Part shown: positions 11,401-22,770 of the stretch, piece by piece | Numbering within the stretch: the stretch's first letter is position 1 | Layout of the letters: each line of letters opens with the position of its first letter | Assembly: GCF_017591425.1 (NCBI RefSeq) | Contig: NW_024467120.1 | Coordinates: forward strand, 9,300,001 to 9,364,000 | From: Ochotona curzoniae | Taxonomy: Eukaryota > Chordata > Mammalia > Lagomorpha > Ochotonidae | DNA length: 64,000 nucleotides | Direction: 5' to 3' | Translations under genes and position numbers: made by a program | Notes under the pieces: generated by a model | The model's database searches: none | Told to the model about the DNA's origin: nothing | Seen by the model: the letters and a program-made list of their open reading frames with translations, nothing else

Positions 11401-12200
11401 TCTTAATCGCATCCTGTGACTATTTCATTGACATTTTAACTTTAGTTTATACACAACCAGCTGCTATACACCTTAAATGGGCTATAGGGTACTATTCAGC
11501 TGTCTCATGTCTATTTTCATTTTTCTATTTAGCAGTTTATAATGTTGAAGCATAATTTTTACAGAACTTTGCGAATTTTAGGGTAGTCCAAACAGGCTTG
11601 TAACTCAAGCATGTCATATGCCATATTGAGTCACAGAACAGTTTCAGGAGGGGTGTGCAGCGAAATCTTCAATACCTTAGTGAGGAGTAACTAAACTTTG
11701 TGTCCTACCTCGTAGAGTAAGTAGTAAAGTGAGTAGAGTCCAAGCTGACCATTTTCTGTTTCTAAGTTTTCCTTGTTGTTTTCTGTCTATCTAATCTAAA
11801 ATTTTTTGGCGGGGGGACTCCGGAATGACCCTGATGGTCATTGCAAGAGAGGGTGGGGATCCAAAGTTGGAACTAAGGACCAGAGAAAGCTCCCATCCCG
11901 AGTTCCGAAGGAAGTTTACTGTTCTTCTGTTTCTGAGGCTGAGTATTAGCCATGAGCAGAAGGGACACATTTAACGGAGTGAGGTTCTGTAATCAAGTGA
12001 CCCTTTACTGGACCTTTTATCCTGAAAGTTCTACCACCTCAATTCTGTAGCAAGGGAGGCTAGGCTCCCAGCAGACAATCCCCTGGGGGACAACTTCAGT
12101 CTATACCAGTGCATCTATATATTTTTAACTCTATGATTTATTCTTATTGCTTTTGAAGTCTGTAATACAAAAATTACTCAAACAGAATAAAAATACGCCT
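11401..12200. other. Unclassified DNA, GC-richer from 11800 to 12110
   Basis: No open frame. From 11800 (TTGGCGGGGGGACTCCGG) to about 12110 the base composition rises sharply above the AT-rich flanks, with purine-rich blocks such as AGAGAGGGTGGGGATCC. This suggests an inserted piece, perhaps a regulatory end (LTR or L1 5' region) of an element I cannot name. Confidence 0.4.
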
Positions 12201-12540
12201 GTGGGCCCTGCACAACAGCCTAGCTGCTAAAGTCCTCACCTTTAAAGTGATGGGACTCCATATGGGCACTGGTTCTAATCCTGGCAGCCCCACTTTCCAT
12301 CAAGCTCCCTGCCTGTAGTCTGGGAAAGTAGTCAAGGACAACCTAAGGCTTTGGGACCCTGCACCTACATTAGAGACCTGGAGGAGGTTCCTGGCTCCTG
12401 GCTTCGGATTGGCTCAGTTCTGACCATTGCTGTCATTTGGGCAGTGATGAGTGGGTAAGTGTTCTTCCTCTCTGATTCTCCTCCTTTCTGGATAGCTGAC
12501 TTTCTAAATAAATAAATAAATCAATAAATCTTAGAAAAAG
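12201..12540 (+). repeat. CSINE, plus strand
   Basis: Head GTGGGCCCTGCACAACAGCC, then CTAAAGTCCTCACC, CCATATGGGCACTGG, GGTTCTAATCC, GGGACCCTGCACC and CTCCTGGCTTCGGATTGG. It ends in an AAATAAATAAATAAATC tail. It is moderately diverged, with a clear full-length structure. Confidence 0.95.
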
Positions 12541-13550
12541 TACACTTGCTCAAAATTTGAATCCACACAAAAGCAAAGAGTACAAAATTGACAAAGTGAG
12601 AGAAATTAGGAAAGCTGTTTTTCTAACTTTAAGCAATATTTTAAAACTGAGCACAAGTTCAAACAAACAATAATCATTAAAAGAACAGTACAATGGATAA
12701 CAAAGATAAATGACAATATTCAAATTTATGGAAGCAATACTAAAACTAGTGTAATGTTACTTAAATATAGATAATGTAAAAGTTTTCATGTTATAAAACC
12801 ATAGACTATAACTAGGCAGTGGCCTAAGAAAAGGAAAACAGCTGATGGGAATGTGGAGATAACAGCAAGAATAAAAGTGGACACCATGCATAGAGAGAAT
12901 TGCAGTAAAGATTCATTGTATAAATAACATAATCAGAAAAATATTATGTACTAAAGACATAAGACCCTGTTTATAGTGTATATGCCAAAATCACTTGTGA
13001 AATATCAAGTGTAAAACAGAATATAAGATATATATATACATATATAAATAATATTTATTACAATGTGAAAAGTTTTATGGTCAAAAATATATCATAGTGC
13101 TAAATGGTTGTACACAAAATGGTATTCAAATTTGCTGACCAGAAAAAAGAAATCTGCATTTGTTTTTAGGGTTTTAGCACTTGTGTCACTGTAGTTGGTA
13201 GAAAAATTGACAGAAAATCAGTGAAAATATAATGGGCTTGAACAACATTATTGCTTAAATTCATATAATTAGTGACTATAAAAATTTCATCTGTTAAATG
13301 AAGATACATTATTATTAAGTGAACTCAGAAATGGTATTTTTAGTAATAAGTCTTATTAACATTAAAAAGTTTGATAATAGATTAAATGTTCTTTGACTTA
13401 TTAATAATTGAAATAGAAATCAATAACATAAAATTAATTGGGAATCCCAAAATATGTGTAAATTAATTTAAATTTCTTATTTTTAATTTTTATTTTAATT
13501 GGTCAATTAAAAAATCTTGAAACTAATTTAAATTAATACATAACATCTGA
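12541..13550 (+). repeat. AT-rich, A-biased DNA, probably 5' part of an old L1
   Basis: The plus strand is A-rich and coding-like for L1 sense sequence, and it lies upstream of clear L1 ORF2 remnants at 14458-15640 in the same orientation. I cannot match individual blocks with confidence, so this is inferred mostly from position and composition. Confidence 0.35.
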
Positions 13551-13925
13551 AAACATACAGTATGTAACTGTGGCAGACTGTATTCACTGTTTCTTAGGCC
13601 GACACAGAATTTACGTGTTCAAATCCCCATCCTGTAGGTGACACTCTGAAGAGGTGAAGTCCTCAGGGGTTGAGTAAGTTTTGCATGTGGAGCCCAAAGA
13701 ATGGAATTGTGACACTTCTAACAAGACTCCTCAGAGCTCGCTCATGTGTCTGCCATGGCACTGTTGAGGGAAAGTTGACAGTGTGCAAACTAGAGGAGGG
13801 CCCTCACCCACGTTGGACGGTGCTGGCTGGCACCCTCATGTCCAAAGTTCATACTCCAGACTGCAAGATACAAATGTCTGCTGTGTAAGCCATCCAGACT
13901 CTGGCCTTTAGCAACATCAGTCAAA
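13551..13925 (+). mobile_element. Solo LTR of MaLR type (ERVL-MaLR, MLT1/MST-like)
   Basis: The order of landmarks fits a MaLR LTR: CAGAATTTACGTGTTCAAATC near the start, GGTGACACTCTGAAGAGG, ACTCCTCAGAGCTCGCTC, TGTCTGCCATGGCAC, AGAGGAGGGCCCTCACCC, and a 3' part with CTCCAGACTGCAAGATAC and TAAGCCATCCAGACTCTGG. It is heavily mutated, with no internal retroviral sequence on either side. It is an old copy with no coding capacity. Confidence 0.75.
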
Positions 13926-14127
13926 TCAACTAAGAAAGTTAACTGAAATGAACAAAGAGAGAAGACCTTAGAGCAGTATGGGAGGCTTCTACTGTAAAAA
14001 CATGGGAGAAAGCACACAGATTCATTCAAAGGAAATTGAAAGAAACAAATAACAAAGATAGGAAAACTGATGGAAAATGGAAAACAGAAAACTGAGAAAA
14101 AGCATGTATTAAATCAAAGACTGATTC

Positions 14128-14457
14128 TTAAGATTTATTTTATTTATTGGAAAGAGTTACAAAGAGAGAAAGACACATAGAGAAAGAAAAGAGAGGGAGA
14201 GGGAGACATAATCCATGACTGGCTTGCTTCCTACCTTAAAATAGCCAGAAGGGCCAGGACTAGTCAGGCCAAGGTCAGAAGCCAGGCTCTGCTCAGGTCT
14301 CCTGCATAGGTTGCAGCGGCCATGTCCTTCTGCTTTCCCAGGTACACTTGCAGGGTGCAGGGTCAGAAGTGAAGAAGCTGGAACTCAAACTGGAGCCCAT
14401 GGGGTATGTTGGTGTTAAAGGCAATGTTTTAACACGCTGTGCCATGATGCTGTCCCC
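14128..14457 (-). repeat. Old CSINE, minus strand
   Basis: Begins with TTAAGATTTATTTTATTTA (reverse tail), then an AGAGAAAG-rich block, AGAAGCCAGGCTCTGC, CTTTCCCAGGTACAC, and near the head AACACGCTGTGCCATGATG. It sits just upstream of the clear L1 ORF2 remnants and probably split that element. Confidence 0.85.
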
Positions 14458-15640
14458 CAAAGTTGGAACATGGAAAGTTCATCAAATGATACTTTTTCAA
14501 TAAGTCTGATAGGAGAAAAAAAAAAAAAAGCCAGGTAACTAATGTAAGAAAAGAAAGGAGGAAATGTTTATAGATGCATCGGTATAAATGGCCAGTAGGA
14601 CAACACTGAGCAGTTTCATCTGTCATTTGCTATCCTATACCAAAGAAGAAAATATTTTTTGATGAAGAGGAATTAATAAAATTCACTCAAAACAAAATGC
14701 ATGACCTCAAATGGCCTGGTAGCTCTTAAAGATAGGAAGTTTGTACTTTACAGAAGCCTCATCTACTCCTGCTTCCACGCAGGGTTAGGAAACAACCCAG
14801 ATGAGTTTTTTTACACATTTAGAGGAGAAATTAAACCAATTCAATTTTTGAAAACAAAAAAAACTTTAAATGAGGAAATACTATTTCCTAAAACTATTGA
14901 GATTTATGTTTTGATCATTAAGAGACCAGGAACACATAATAAGAAAAAATAAATCGCTGACAAATGTCACTAATGAAAATAGATGTAAATATTCTTCAGA
15001 ATGCTATGTAATTGAATTGCACAGTGTAGAAGCAGAGAAATATAGTAAGACCAAATGAAGTTCAATCCAGGGATGTAGGGGTCATTTAATTTTAAAATAT
15101 CAAGCAATATAACTCACGCTCATTAAAAAAAAAAAGAAAATTATGAAATACAAACACTTAGTAAAACTCACTCCACTCTTGAATAAAAAAATCACTTCAA
15201 ACATGGTATGAATCTATGTGCAGTCTACTAAGGATTTCATATTTCCAGTGAAAGACTGAAAACTTTATCCAAAAGATCAGCAACAAGGCGCCTATGTGAA
15301 CTGTATCTTAATATTATATTGTAGGCTTTTAACATTACACTAGGGAAAAGCAAATAAGTGTTAGAGTTCAAAGGAAGATGAAAACAGCCTCTATTTGCAT
15401 ATAACATGATTATTTGTGAAAAAAAACCCACAAAACCCCTCTACGGAATCCACCAGAAAAAAAATGCTATCAGAAATAATATGTGTGTTTAATGAGGTCT
15501 TAAGATGAATGCATACAAATTAATTACATATATTAGAAATGAACCTTGGAATAAATGAAAGACCTAATGTATTCCTAATAACATCAAGTAACTAAGGGAT
15601 CTGAGGAAGTGCATTTGCAATGTAGTATACAACTACTTGA
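14458..15640 (+). pseudogene. L1 ORF2 reverse-transcriptase remnant (old L1)
   Basis: Several blocks follow L1 ORF2 in sense order. An AATATAGATGCAAA-like block is at about 14980, a TTCCAGGAATG-like block at about 15065, and AAAGACTGAAAACTTTATCC (from 15252) corresponds to the ERLKAFPLRS region. CTATTTGCATATAACATG (15391-15408) corresponds to the catalytic LFADDM motif and now reads L-F-A-Y-N-M, so both catalytic aspartates are lost. Stops and frameshifts are frequent. An 83-codon open frame at 14701-14952 is a surviving scrap, not a gene. Confidence 0.75.
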
Positions 15641-16049
15641 TTGAGCCAATGACTAGACAAGCTCTATTGGTAGGGAGAGAACATAAATAATTACCTAACA
15701 TAAGATTAAGGGGCAGCTTTTATATATTAACTTTCTAGGTGTTGTGATTTGCACAAAACACAACTTTAATTGTACCCTTTTATAGCTGGTCGTGAATTTT
15801 ATTGTAAGTATCATTATTTAGCAATTCTGATTAAAAGTACACAGTCGAAGCATACAGAGTCAACACTGTGGGTTACTTGGAAAAACAGAGACAGCAAGAG
15901 GGATTTTTATCGTGTAGACACTGTGGGTTTTGGACGGGAGAAGGTTAGGTAAAGGAGTAAGTTTGAGTGTGACTTTGCATGGCCTCCCAAACTATCCAAT
16001 TCAAATGGACATGGTTTTAGTGAGAGATCCTTGTCTGACTTTAGAAAAG

Positions 16050-16050
<1 letters not shown>
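15641..16050. other. Unique DNA, nothing recognised
   Basis: No repeat family and no convincing open frame; possibly the trailing edge of the old L1. Confidence 0.5.
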
Positions 16051-16082
<32 letters not shown>

Positions 16083-16244
16083 GGTGTGTGTGTGCGTTGG
16101 TGTATGTGTTGGTGTGCGTGTGTGTGTGTATGTGTCAGTGTGTGACTGTTGAGGTGTTTGTGTATTGGTGTGTGTGTTGGGGGTGTCAGTATGTGTATAT
16201 ATTGGTGTGTGTTGGTGTGTGTCTGTGTCTGTGTGTGTGTGTTT
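16051..16244. repeat. Long imperfect TG microsatellite with TTGGTG interruptions
   Basis: A pure (TG)15 run at 16051-16080 is followed by TG stretches broken by GTTGG, GTATG and GCGTG units up to 16244. Open frames of 71-144 codons on both strands (Cys/Val-rich and His/Thr-rich) are microsatellite translations. Confidence 0.95.
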
Positions 16245-17872
16245 AGGGCTGGAGGACTGTTGGCTCTGGTGGCTCTTGGAGGGATGCTGCTGAGAGTCTG
16301 CCCAGGTCATCCTCCACAGCGGCCTCGCTGGATTTACAGAAATGCATTCACCTTTCCTTGCTTCCTGGTGCTCCTTGTTTATGTGCAGTATTTCATCTCC
16401 TGGGCTAGCATACCCCGTGTATAAGCACCTTTCCTCAGGCAGAGTGGGGGATGCAGATTTGCTGCTACTATGCAAAGTATTTCATTTAGTAATGGCTTTC
16501 AGCAGGCCCATTTAAAGCTCTCCTACTGTTACAGTAATAGATCGGATCTATAAATTGTTCCCTAACAGTCAATGCTTTTCTACTAAATGCAAGCAAATGG
16601 CAATACACCACTAAAGTAAATAAGCAAGTTCTTATTTGGTGTAATTTGCTTCAAACAAAATGAATTCTACCACTGTTTCTTGCTGCGAGTTGTATGGAAA
16701 TGACATTTTCTCCCAGTCTCCTGAGAGGCACTCTGAGAACAGTTGGGACTGCTGGGGTCCCTTGCAGTCTTCCCTCCTGAACAGACAGAAAATTCTGATG
16801 GTATAGACATTTGCATAGAGAAGGACTGGTTCCACACGTCACCTAACAAGGCCACTCCCACTTTGAGATGCAGCCCATATTGTCCTTGCTCTGATTTTAT
16901 AGGGAAACTTTCCCCAGAGGACCACTCAAATGGGAAAGGGCTAGCAGACATGCCGCTGAGAAAGTTGTTGATTTTCCCATTGTACTGGGTTCTGCTCAAC
17001 TGCATTTACTTGCCAGATCAAACCCAGAGACATGTCATAGAATGGTTGACAAAATGGCTCGTGGAGACCAGTGTTTTATCCTTGCCATAGTGGAAATCAA
17101 GATATAGCCCTGAGTTTCTGTGACAACCTAGCATATCTACATAAATTTATATTTCATGTTATTGCTAAATTCTACCACATTTTGTAAATTTCTTCAGACC
17201 AAGCAATCTAAGACTCATCCTCTTTCACCCGAAAACATAATTACAATAAATGCACAAATAATAAAAAAAAAACTCTTCTAAGTAAACTATGCTTTCTGTG
17301 TTTTCAGGTTTATTCCACCTGTTTTCTTATTTGTAACCTACAGGATTCAATCGGAACTTTTGCTCCCCTTCAACAAATGCTTGTGAGACCTGGAGTGTGG
17401 AATCTGTTTTGTGATGGGTCCTGGTGGATCAGGAGTTTGAGAAGGAGTTTGCCCCTCGGCTTGTGGTATCTACAATCCAAAAGATGATGGTGTAGAAGCT
17501 CTAAGGCCTCACTTCCAACGTTCCTGACTGAGCATTTCCAGTTGGGTGCAGGGATCTGCATTTCAAGGGCTTTCCTGGATGATTTTATGCAGGTTGAGAT
17601 ATTTACATGTCTGACACCCACTCCAACAGCATGGAGAGGTGACTTTTGAAAACTATGACATGCAGCTTATTCAGTTAGGTAGGACTGTTAGAACCAAAAA
17701 TTTTTCAACAACAGGAATTTATTTTCATTCATTTCTGTTCCAAGATCAAGGTGCTGCCAGGTCGGTTTCTGGTGATAGTTGTCTTCTTGGCTGGTTGATG
17801 CTTTCTCCTTACTGTCTCCTTATATGATGTGGTGTGGGTGGTATGGCAATTTTTGATATTTTGGACTCTCTC
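16245..17872. other. Unique DNA, no gene recognised
   Basis: Moderate GC from 16245 to 17090 with a 115-codon plus-strand frame (16743-17090) overlapped by three minus-strand frames. Composition and overlap suggest chance. No repeat was recognised, so part of it could be functional noncoding sequence. Confidence 0.5.
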
Positions 17873-17990
17873 TTTTAAAGATTTATTATTGGAAAGGTAG
17901 AATTACACAGAGAGTAAGAATAAGAGAGAGAATCACGGGAGTGATTTAACCCAGGACTCTATGACAATGCGCCATGACATCTTTTCATTA
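17873..17990 (-). repeat. CSINE fragment, minus strand
   Basis: Reverse tail TTTTAAAGATTTATTATTGG, an AGAGAGTAAGAATAAGAGAG block, then AACCCAGGACTCTATGAC close to the SINE head. The central body is missing, so this is an internally deleted copy. Confidence 0.6.
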
Positions 17991-18560
17991 AGGGCATTAA
18001 TCTCATCAAACCGGGGCCCCAGTACTCTCATCTAGCGATGATTTTTCTCCCAATCACACCATGTCCAAACCTATCGCGTTGAATTTGCGGAGGCGCAGTT
18101 GAGCCCGTAGTGGCATTTCCAGCACGCCTACACATTATGACTTTGACCATCTCTATGATTGGCCTTTTGGGAACATCTCTGTGTCTACTGAAGAGTCATA
18201 ATGAAATCTGAATAATTTGAATTCAGACACAGATTAAGTCTCCTTGAAATTGTTAATCACAGAAATACTGACCAATTTAATGAAATCTAATTAGAGTCTC
18301 GTAATATTTAAGATAGACTAAAGGTAACTATTAGATGACATTCTGTGAGCATGCCACTATTATTCTTTGCCCCAATTTGAAGATTTCATTTATACACTCT
18401 ACAGTGAATTTAACTTCTAAACTCTGCAAACGTGACCTTGAAGTTCATAGTTCTAAATCATTGTCAAGAGGCAATTAAAATCACAATAAAAGGAAATGCT
18501 GCCTGGACTACATCTCTCATCAGAATCTTTACTTTCCCGAGAATAGCATCTGATATCCTC
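17991..18560. other. Unique AT-rich DNA, nothing recognised
   Basis: No open frame above 60 codons and no identified repeat. Confidence 0.55.
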
Positions 18561-18880
18561 TTTTTTTTTTTTTTTTGCCTTTGACACTTTATTAAAAAAA
18601 AACACAAGCACCAGAAAATGCCTTAAATGAGTCAGATAGACAATCTATAGATTATACTTGTCCAACACAAGCAGCTAGTACAGCGGCCAGTGTAGAGGCA
18701 CTTTTTTGAGGAAGTAAGCTTCTTGCAAGGATTTTGAGTGACCAAGGCACTGAAGGCCCTTGTCTTCCCTTTGTACCGCGCTTGCTGCTGCTCACTGAGT
18801 AGTCGCGTGGTGTGTCTGGGTACACCGCTGCCACTGGAGGGATGGCTGGGAGTCCGCGATGCTGGTGTTACTTGTCAGTG
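18561..18880 (-). pseudogene. Possible processed retrocopy of an unidentified mRNA
   Basis: On the minus strand the segment ends with AATAAAGTG, then about 12 bases later a run of 16 A (plus-strand T run 18561-18576). This is the layout of a retrotransposed 3' UTR with a poly(A) tail. Upstream on the minus strand, GC rises and a 60-codon frame (18652-18834) remains open. I do not recognise the parent gene, and no matching target-site duplication was found for TGATATCCTC next to the tail. Confidence 0.45.
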
Positions 18881-20460
18881 ATGGAACGTACAGTTGTCTT
18901 CCCCTCCTGAGGTCTGTCTGCCACATTTTCAGTCAAGCATTCCTTAAAGGTGGGCTAGTAAGAGCACCACAAATACCCAGACATGCCATATGGATGCGGG
19001 GGCCTGAGCAGCCTGCGTGCCTGCTGAGGTATGGAGAAGTGCAAAGGTGGCTGCAGCCCTGGCCTGGATCATCCCCACGGCAATGTGCACGGAGCATAAG
19101 GGGATGACTTGTTGCCTCCTACTCAGTGACACCCAAAGACAACAGGTAGAATAAAAGCACAACAAACTTTCCTCCAAATGGAAACAGACACATGTTTTTG
19201 GCTTCGTTATTGTGAGACCTTACAAATTGTTACTGAAGGCAAGTTGCAGCTGCTTTTCACTCTAGAACCAGTACTTGTGAGGTGAGAGTTGATGTGTATT
19301 TGAGAAGCCAGCAGCCTGAGGAGAGGGTGGACCCCATGTCACACAGATGATCTCAAGTTCAGGGTTTTGAAGGGGGCAGACGAGGAAGGTGCTGGGGTGG
19401 GGGTGGGTAAGATGAGCTCATGTACAAGGAGGACAAGGATGCAATGAGCAGCCTGCGGGCCTGTAGCGAGGCAATAAGGACCAGATCAAGGTCATGGGGG
19501 TTATTTTCATCTTGGTATCTTAAATCCTTTCCACTGAACAAGTCGTCCAGGACCAGGTTATTTTTCAACTTCAGCAATCTTTCCCCAGGACAGTTTCCAG
19601 AATTCTCAAGAAAGCATTCTCTGTTACGTTCAGTTGAACTTAATGTCTGATTAATTTCAAATCCGGTAGTTAGTTTTTGATGAGGTAAATGGAATCACCC
19701 GAGTGGCTGTTATAGAACACCGTGAGGCAAAATGCAATTATCTTCTTGGTGTCTATGCTGTTTGTGCTTCAAGTTTTTTGCTCATGATGATGACCCCTTG
19801 ACTTACCTCGACAGTCTTAATTTGCACTCCGTCCCTTTCTCCTGATCACACAGCTTAAGGCAGCGCCACCCCTTTGTTCCTCATTGTCCGCCTGAGGTCG
19901 CAGTTTCCAAAATTCACTGACGGCCTCTTGGTTGACTACTAACGTACAGTCTGCATTCCCCTTCAGTCGTTTGTAAGTATTTGAATGTGCCACACAGATA
20001 GACAGTCCTCCTGATGCATGGGCGTTCACACACACTTCTGCTTAGCTGTGTCTGTTCTCTGCCTCAGAAATAGAATAGGTAAAGCTTATTAAACTTTCCC
20101 ATGAAGAACATCTGACCACTTGCCACTTTCGTGTAATATATGTATCATATGTAGGAAGAAAAATTCATTTTTAATCAAATTCTGATTTGTGAATGCCTCG
20201 TAGTGTTTGTTCATGAGGAAGGAAGAATCCAACGGATCTGGTGTCCTTTGCAGTATTTTAAATTGTCTACCTTTCTCCTGATGCCAAATGGAAGGAAGAG
20301 GTGTGAATAGTAGAATACTGGAATATGATGTCTTTGATAGCCGCCCTATGATAGATGCAGACATTTTTCATCCCTCTCCATGCTCGGCTTACAGAAGGTA
20401 AATTTTGGCAAACTCAACCCTGTGATGCAAATAGAAACTATTTTAAAATACACTAAGTTC
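18881..20460. other. Unique DNA, GC-richer from 18880 to 19480
   Basis: May include the 5' part of the retrocopy above. A minus-strand frame at 19359-19577 and a plus-strand frame at 19420-19650 overlap, and neither resembles a known protein. No identified repeats. Confidence 0.4.
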
Positions 20461-20785
20461 AAAATTCGGCTCAGAGGCTAGTGTTGCTACATAGCACAGG
20501 AAGCCTTCACCTACGACACCAACTGCCCGTAAGGACGGTGGTTTCCAGTTCTGGCTGCTTGACTTCCAATCCAGCTTCTTACTAGTGGCCTGCAAAAAGC
20601 CACCTAAAGTGGCCCAGGTGCTTAGACTCCTGCTGTCCATGTGGGAGACTTAGAAGAAGCTAGCCATGGAAGTGTGGCCATGCAGCATTATAAACCAGTG
20701 GCTAGGGAAATCTTTCTCATTTTTTTCTCTGTCTCTCCCTTTCTGTCATTCTGAGTTGAAATAAATATTTCAACAAGCAAACAAA
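20461..20785 (+). repeat. Old CSINE, plus strand
   Basis: Diverged head with GGCTCAGAGGCTAGTG and GCTACATAGCACAGG, then CTTCACCTACGACACC, CTAGTGGCCTGC, CCATGTGGGAGACTTAG and a TCTCTGTCTCTCCC stretch before AAATAAATATTTC. The order fits the C-repeat throughout. Confidence 0.8.
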
Positions 20786-22666
20786 TACAACCGAAATTGC
20801 TTTTCAGCCCCTTCAAAATTACTCTATTGTGTTCCCTATACGGGAATTAGACAATTTCATTTCAATGGGAAAAAAATAAATAAAAGGAGAAAATCATGCA
20901 GCACTGGTCTTAAATACTGCTATCAAGGGCTTTTCCAAACAAGCACACAATGACCTGAAAACAGCAATTATTTCTAGGAAATAAACAAATAAAATATTGT
21001 CAATGCCACTTGACACCCCACTTTCCCTATCCCAGCAAAATTAAAATAATGGCCTGTTTTCACTCTCAGGAAGTTCTAGTTTGGAAAACAAATTATACGG
21101 TCATCTCATTTATGATTTAAGAACAGCTAAAGATTGAAAAATTTAAGCATTTCAAAATTTGTCTAAATAAATAACAATATACAGCCCCTACTATTCGATG
21201 GTTTTCTTGTTTTTGTCATTTGTTAATATATTCTAGAAAATAGTTGCACTGAAATTCAGATTAGTGATCTCAATTCTTATTCCCTTTGTCTAACTGTACA
21301 TGATATATGCTTTGTTATAATTATGCAACTTACAGTAACCCTACAAAATGTAAAAAGTGATTTGGAATATGAGGCATAAGAAAGATTTTGAGAATGGCAT
21401 ATTTGAAGAAGAAAAACAGAGTAAGAAAGAGCAGTATTTAATGACTGTATATGTGTACATGTACTTTATAAATATAAGAAAAATTGGGAAGGCATTTAAT
21501 ATTCCAAGAAGTTTTTAGCCATGGTTTCATTTATTTATTTTGCTATTTGAGAACAGAGAGGCACCAGTTATTGAAGTTACTTGGATTACGTGTGCCAAGC
21601 CACATGCAGTGCATGGAAGCAGTCATATGTCACAGACTGACTATGGAAAGCAGTCTGAGCTTTTCTCAGGGGACCTAGTTTCTGGTCTAGACTCAGCCGG
21701 AAACTAACTTGTGACCCTTGACCTTGATTTTACTTTACTAAACATAAATTTCCTGGCATGTAAAAAAGACTCAATGAAATTCCCCTCCTTGTTTCACGAA
21801 ATTAGCAGAAAGAGTAATGAAACATGTGCATGCTATTATTGCCTTGCATGGTTGTTCAACTAAGTATTCAGCCAGGTGGTAAAATCTCCAACGTTTCAGT
21901 AAGTCCAAAATTTGACTACACACAAATAGAAGAATGAGTGAGATAGGCAGTTGCAAAAGTGGATCGAATTACTCAAACTGTTATGGAAACAGAAGAGTGA
22001 CAAATGTGGTTGATTCTGCGTTGATAGGATGAGACAACAAGTAGCTTCTTCAGTTCCATTTCATTTTAAGTAGCCTATACTCTATCACATTTGTATGAAG
22101 ACATTTGATGAAAATGAGTCAACCAAATTGAAGAAAAGAGATTAATACTTGTAAAATTTCACTGGCTAGGTTGAAGCGGGTAAAAGCAGACCAGAGAGGT
22201 CACCAACCAAGGTTTAATATGAGCCAAGGAAAGAATCAAGCAGTAGATAGACCTCTAATCAGGCAAAGAAGTCAAGGTCATAAATTGCAGCTGAAAACCT
22301 AACAAAGCTCAACCTTGGTTTTCAGAATTGGCTTGTCTCTGCCCTTAGGCCTTATGACACTTACCTGAGACTGAATGCGGTTTCAAATCTTTACATATTT
22401 CTGAATAAGGTGAAATGTGAAAGAATGGATGGGAGAGAACATTTAAAATTTCTTGCTCTGTTATCATTTTTCTAAAAATGCATCCTTTGTTTTGCACTTC
22501 TGCTCAAAAACCAACCAAATAAGTACATCTCAGGCATTTCTTAATTAAGATATGAAAACGTTAATGTATCTTGGGTTAAAAATCAATTTTTTTGGAAAAT
22601 TGGCCTTAATGAGTATGATGAAGACAATGATATTATAATTAAAGGGGGAAGTAATTCAGTTTTTAC
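20786..22666. other. Unique AT-rich DNA, nothing recognised
   Basis: About 1.9 kb with only short chance frames. No recognised repeat. Confidence 0.5.
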
Positions 22667-22770
22667 CTCCTGGAGCATTTTTCTGAGGCCATTCTGACTA
22701 ACTTGACACTTATCAATCAAAATTTGTAATTTTTGAGTGAAGTCCTCTAGTTCACCTTCTTGAATGTTAG
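22667..22770 (-). other. Candidate single coding exon (coiled-coil-like peptide)
   Basis: On the minus strand an open segment ends in CTCCAGGAG followed by GTAAAA, a fair splice donor. It begins after an AG at 22772-22771, with a pyrimidine-rich tract 25-45 bases upstream on that strand. The 34-codon peptide is helix-prone and charged, with regular leucines (for example DFTQKLQILIDKCQ), unlike the hydrophobic chance translation around it. The frame continues open in both directions (22583-22951). The acceptor is weak. I do not recognise a parent protein; it could be an exon of a long-intron gene or a chance frame. Confidence 0.25.

Noticed and set aside
16031..16475. Cysteine/valine-rich and threonine/histidine-rich open frames up to 144 codons
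   Set aside because: They translate the TG/CA microsatellite and have no independent coding signal.
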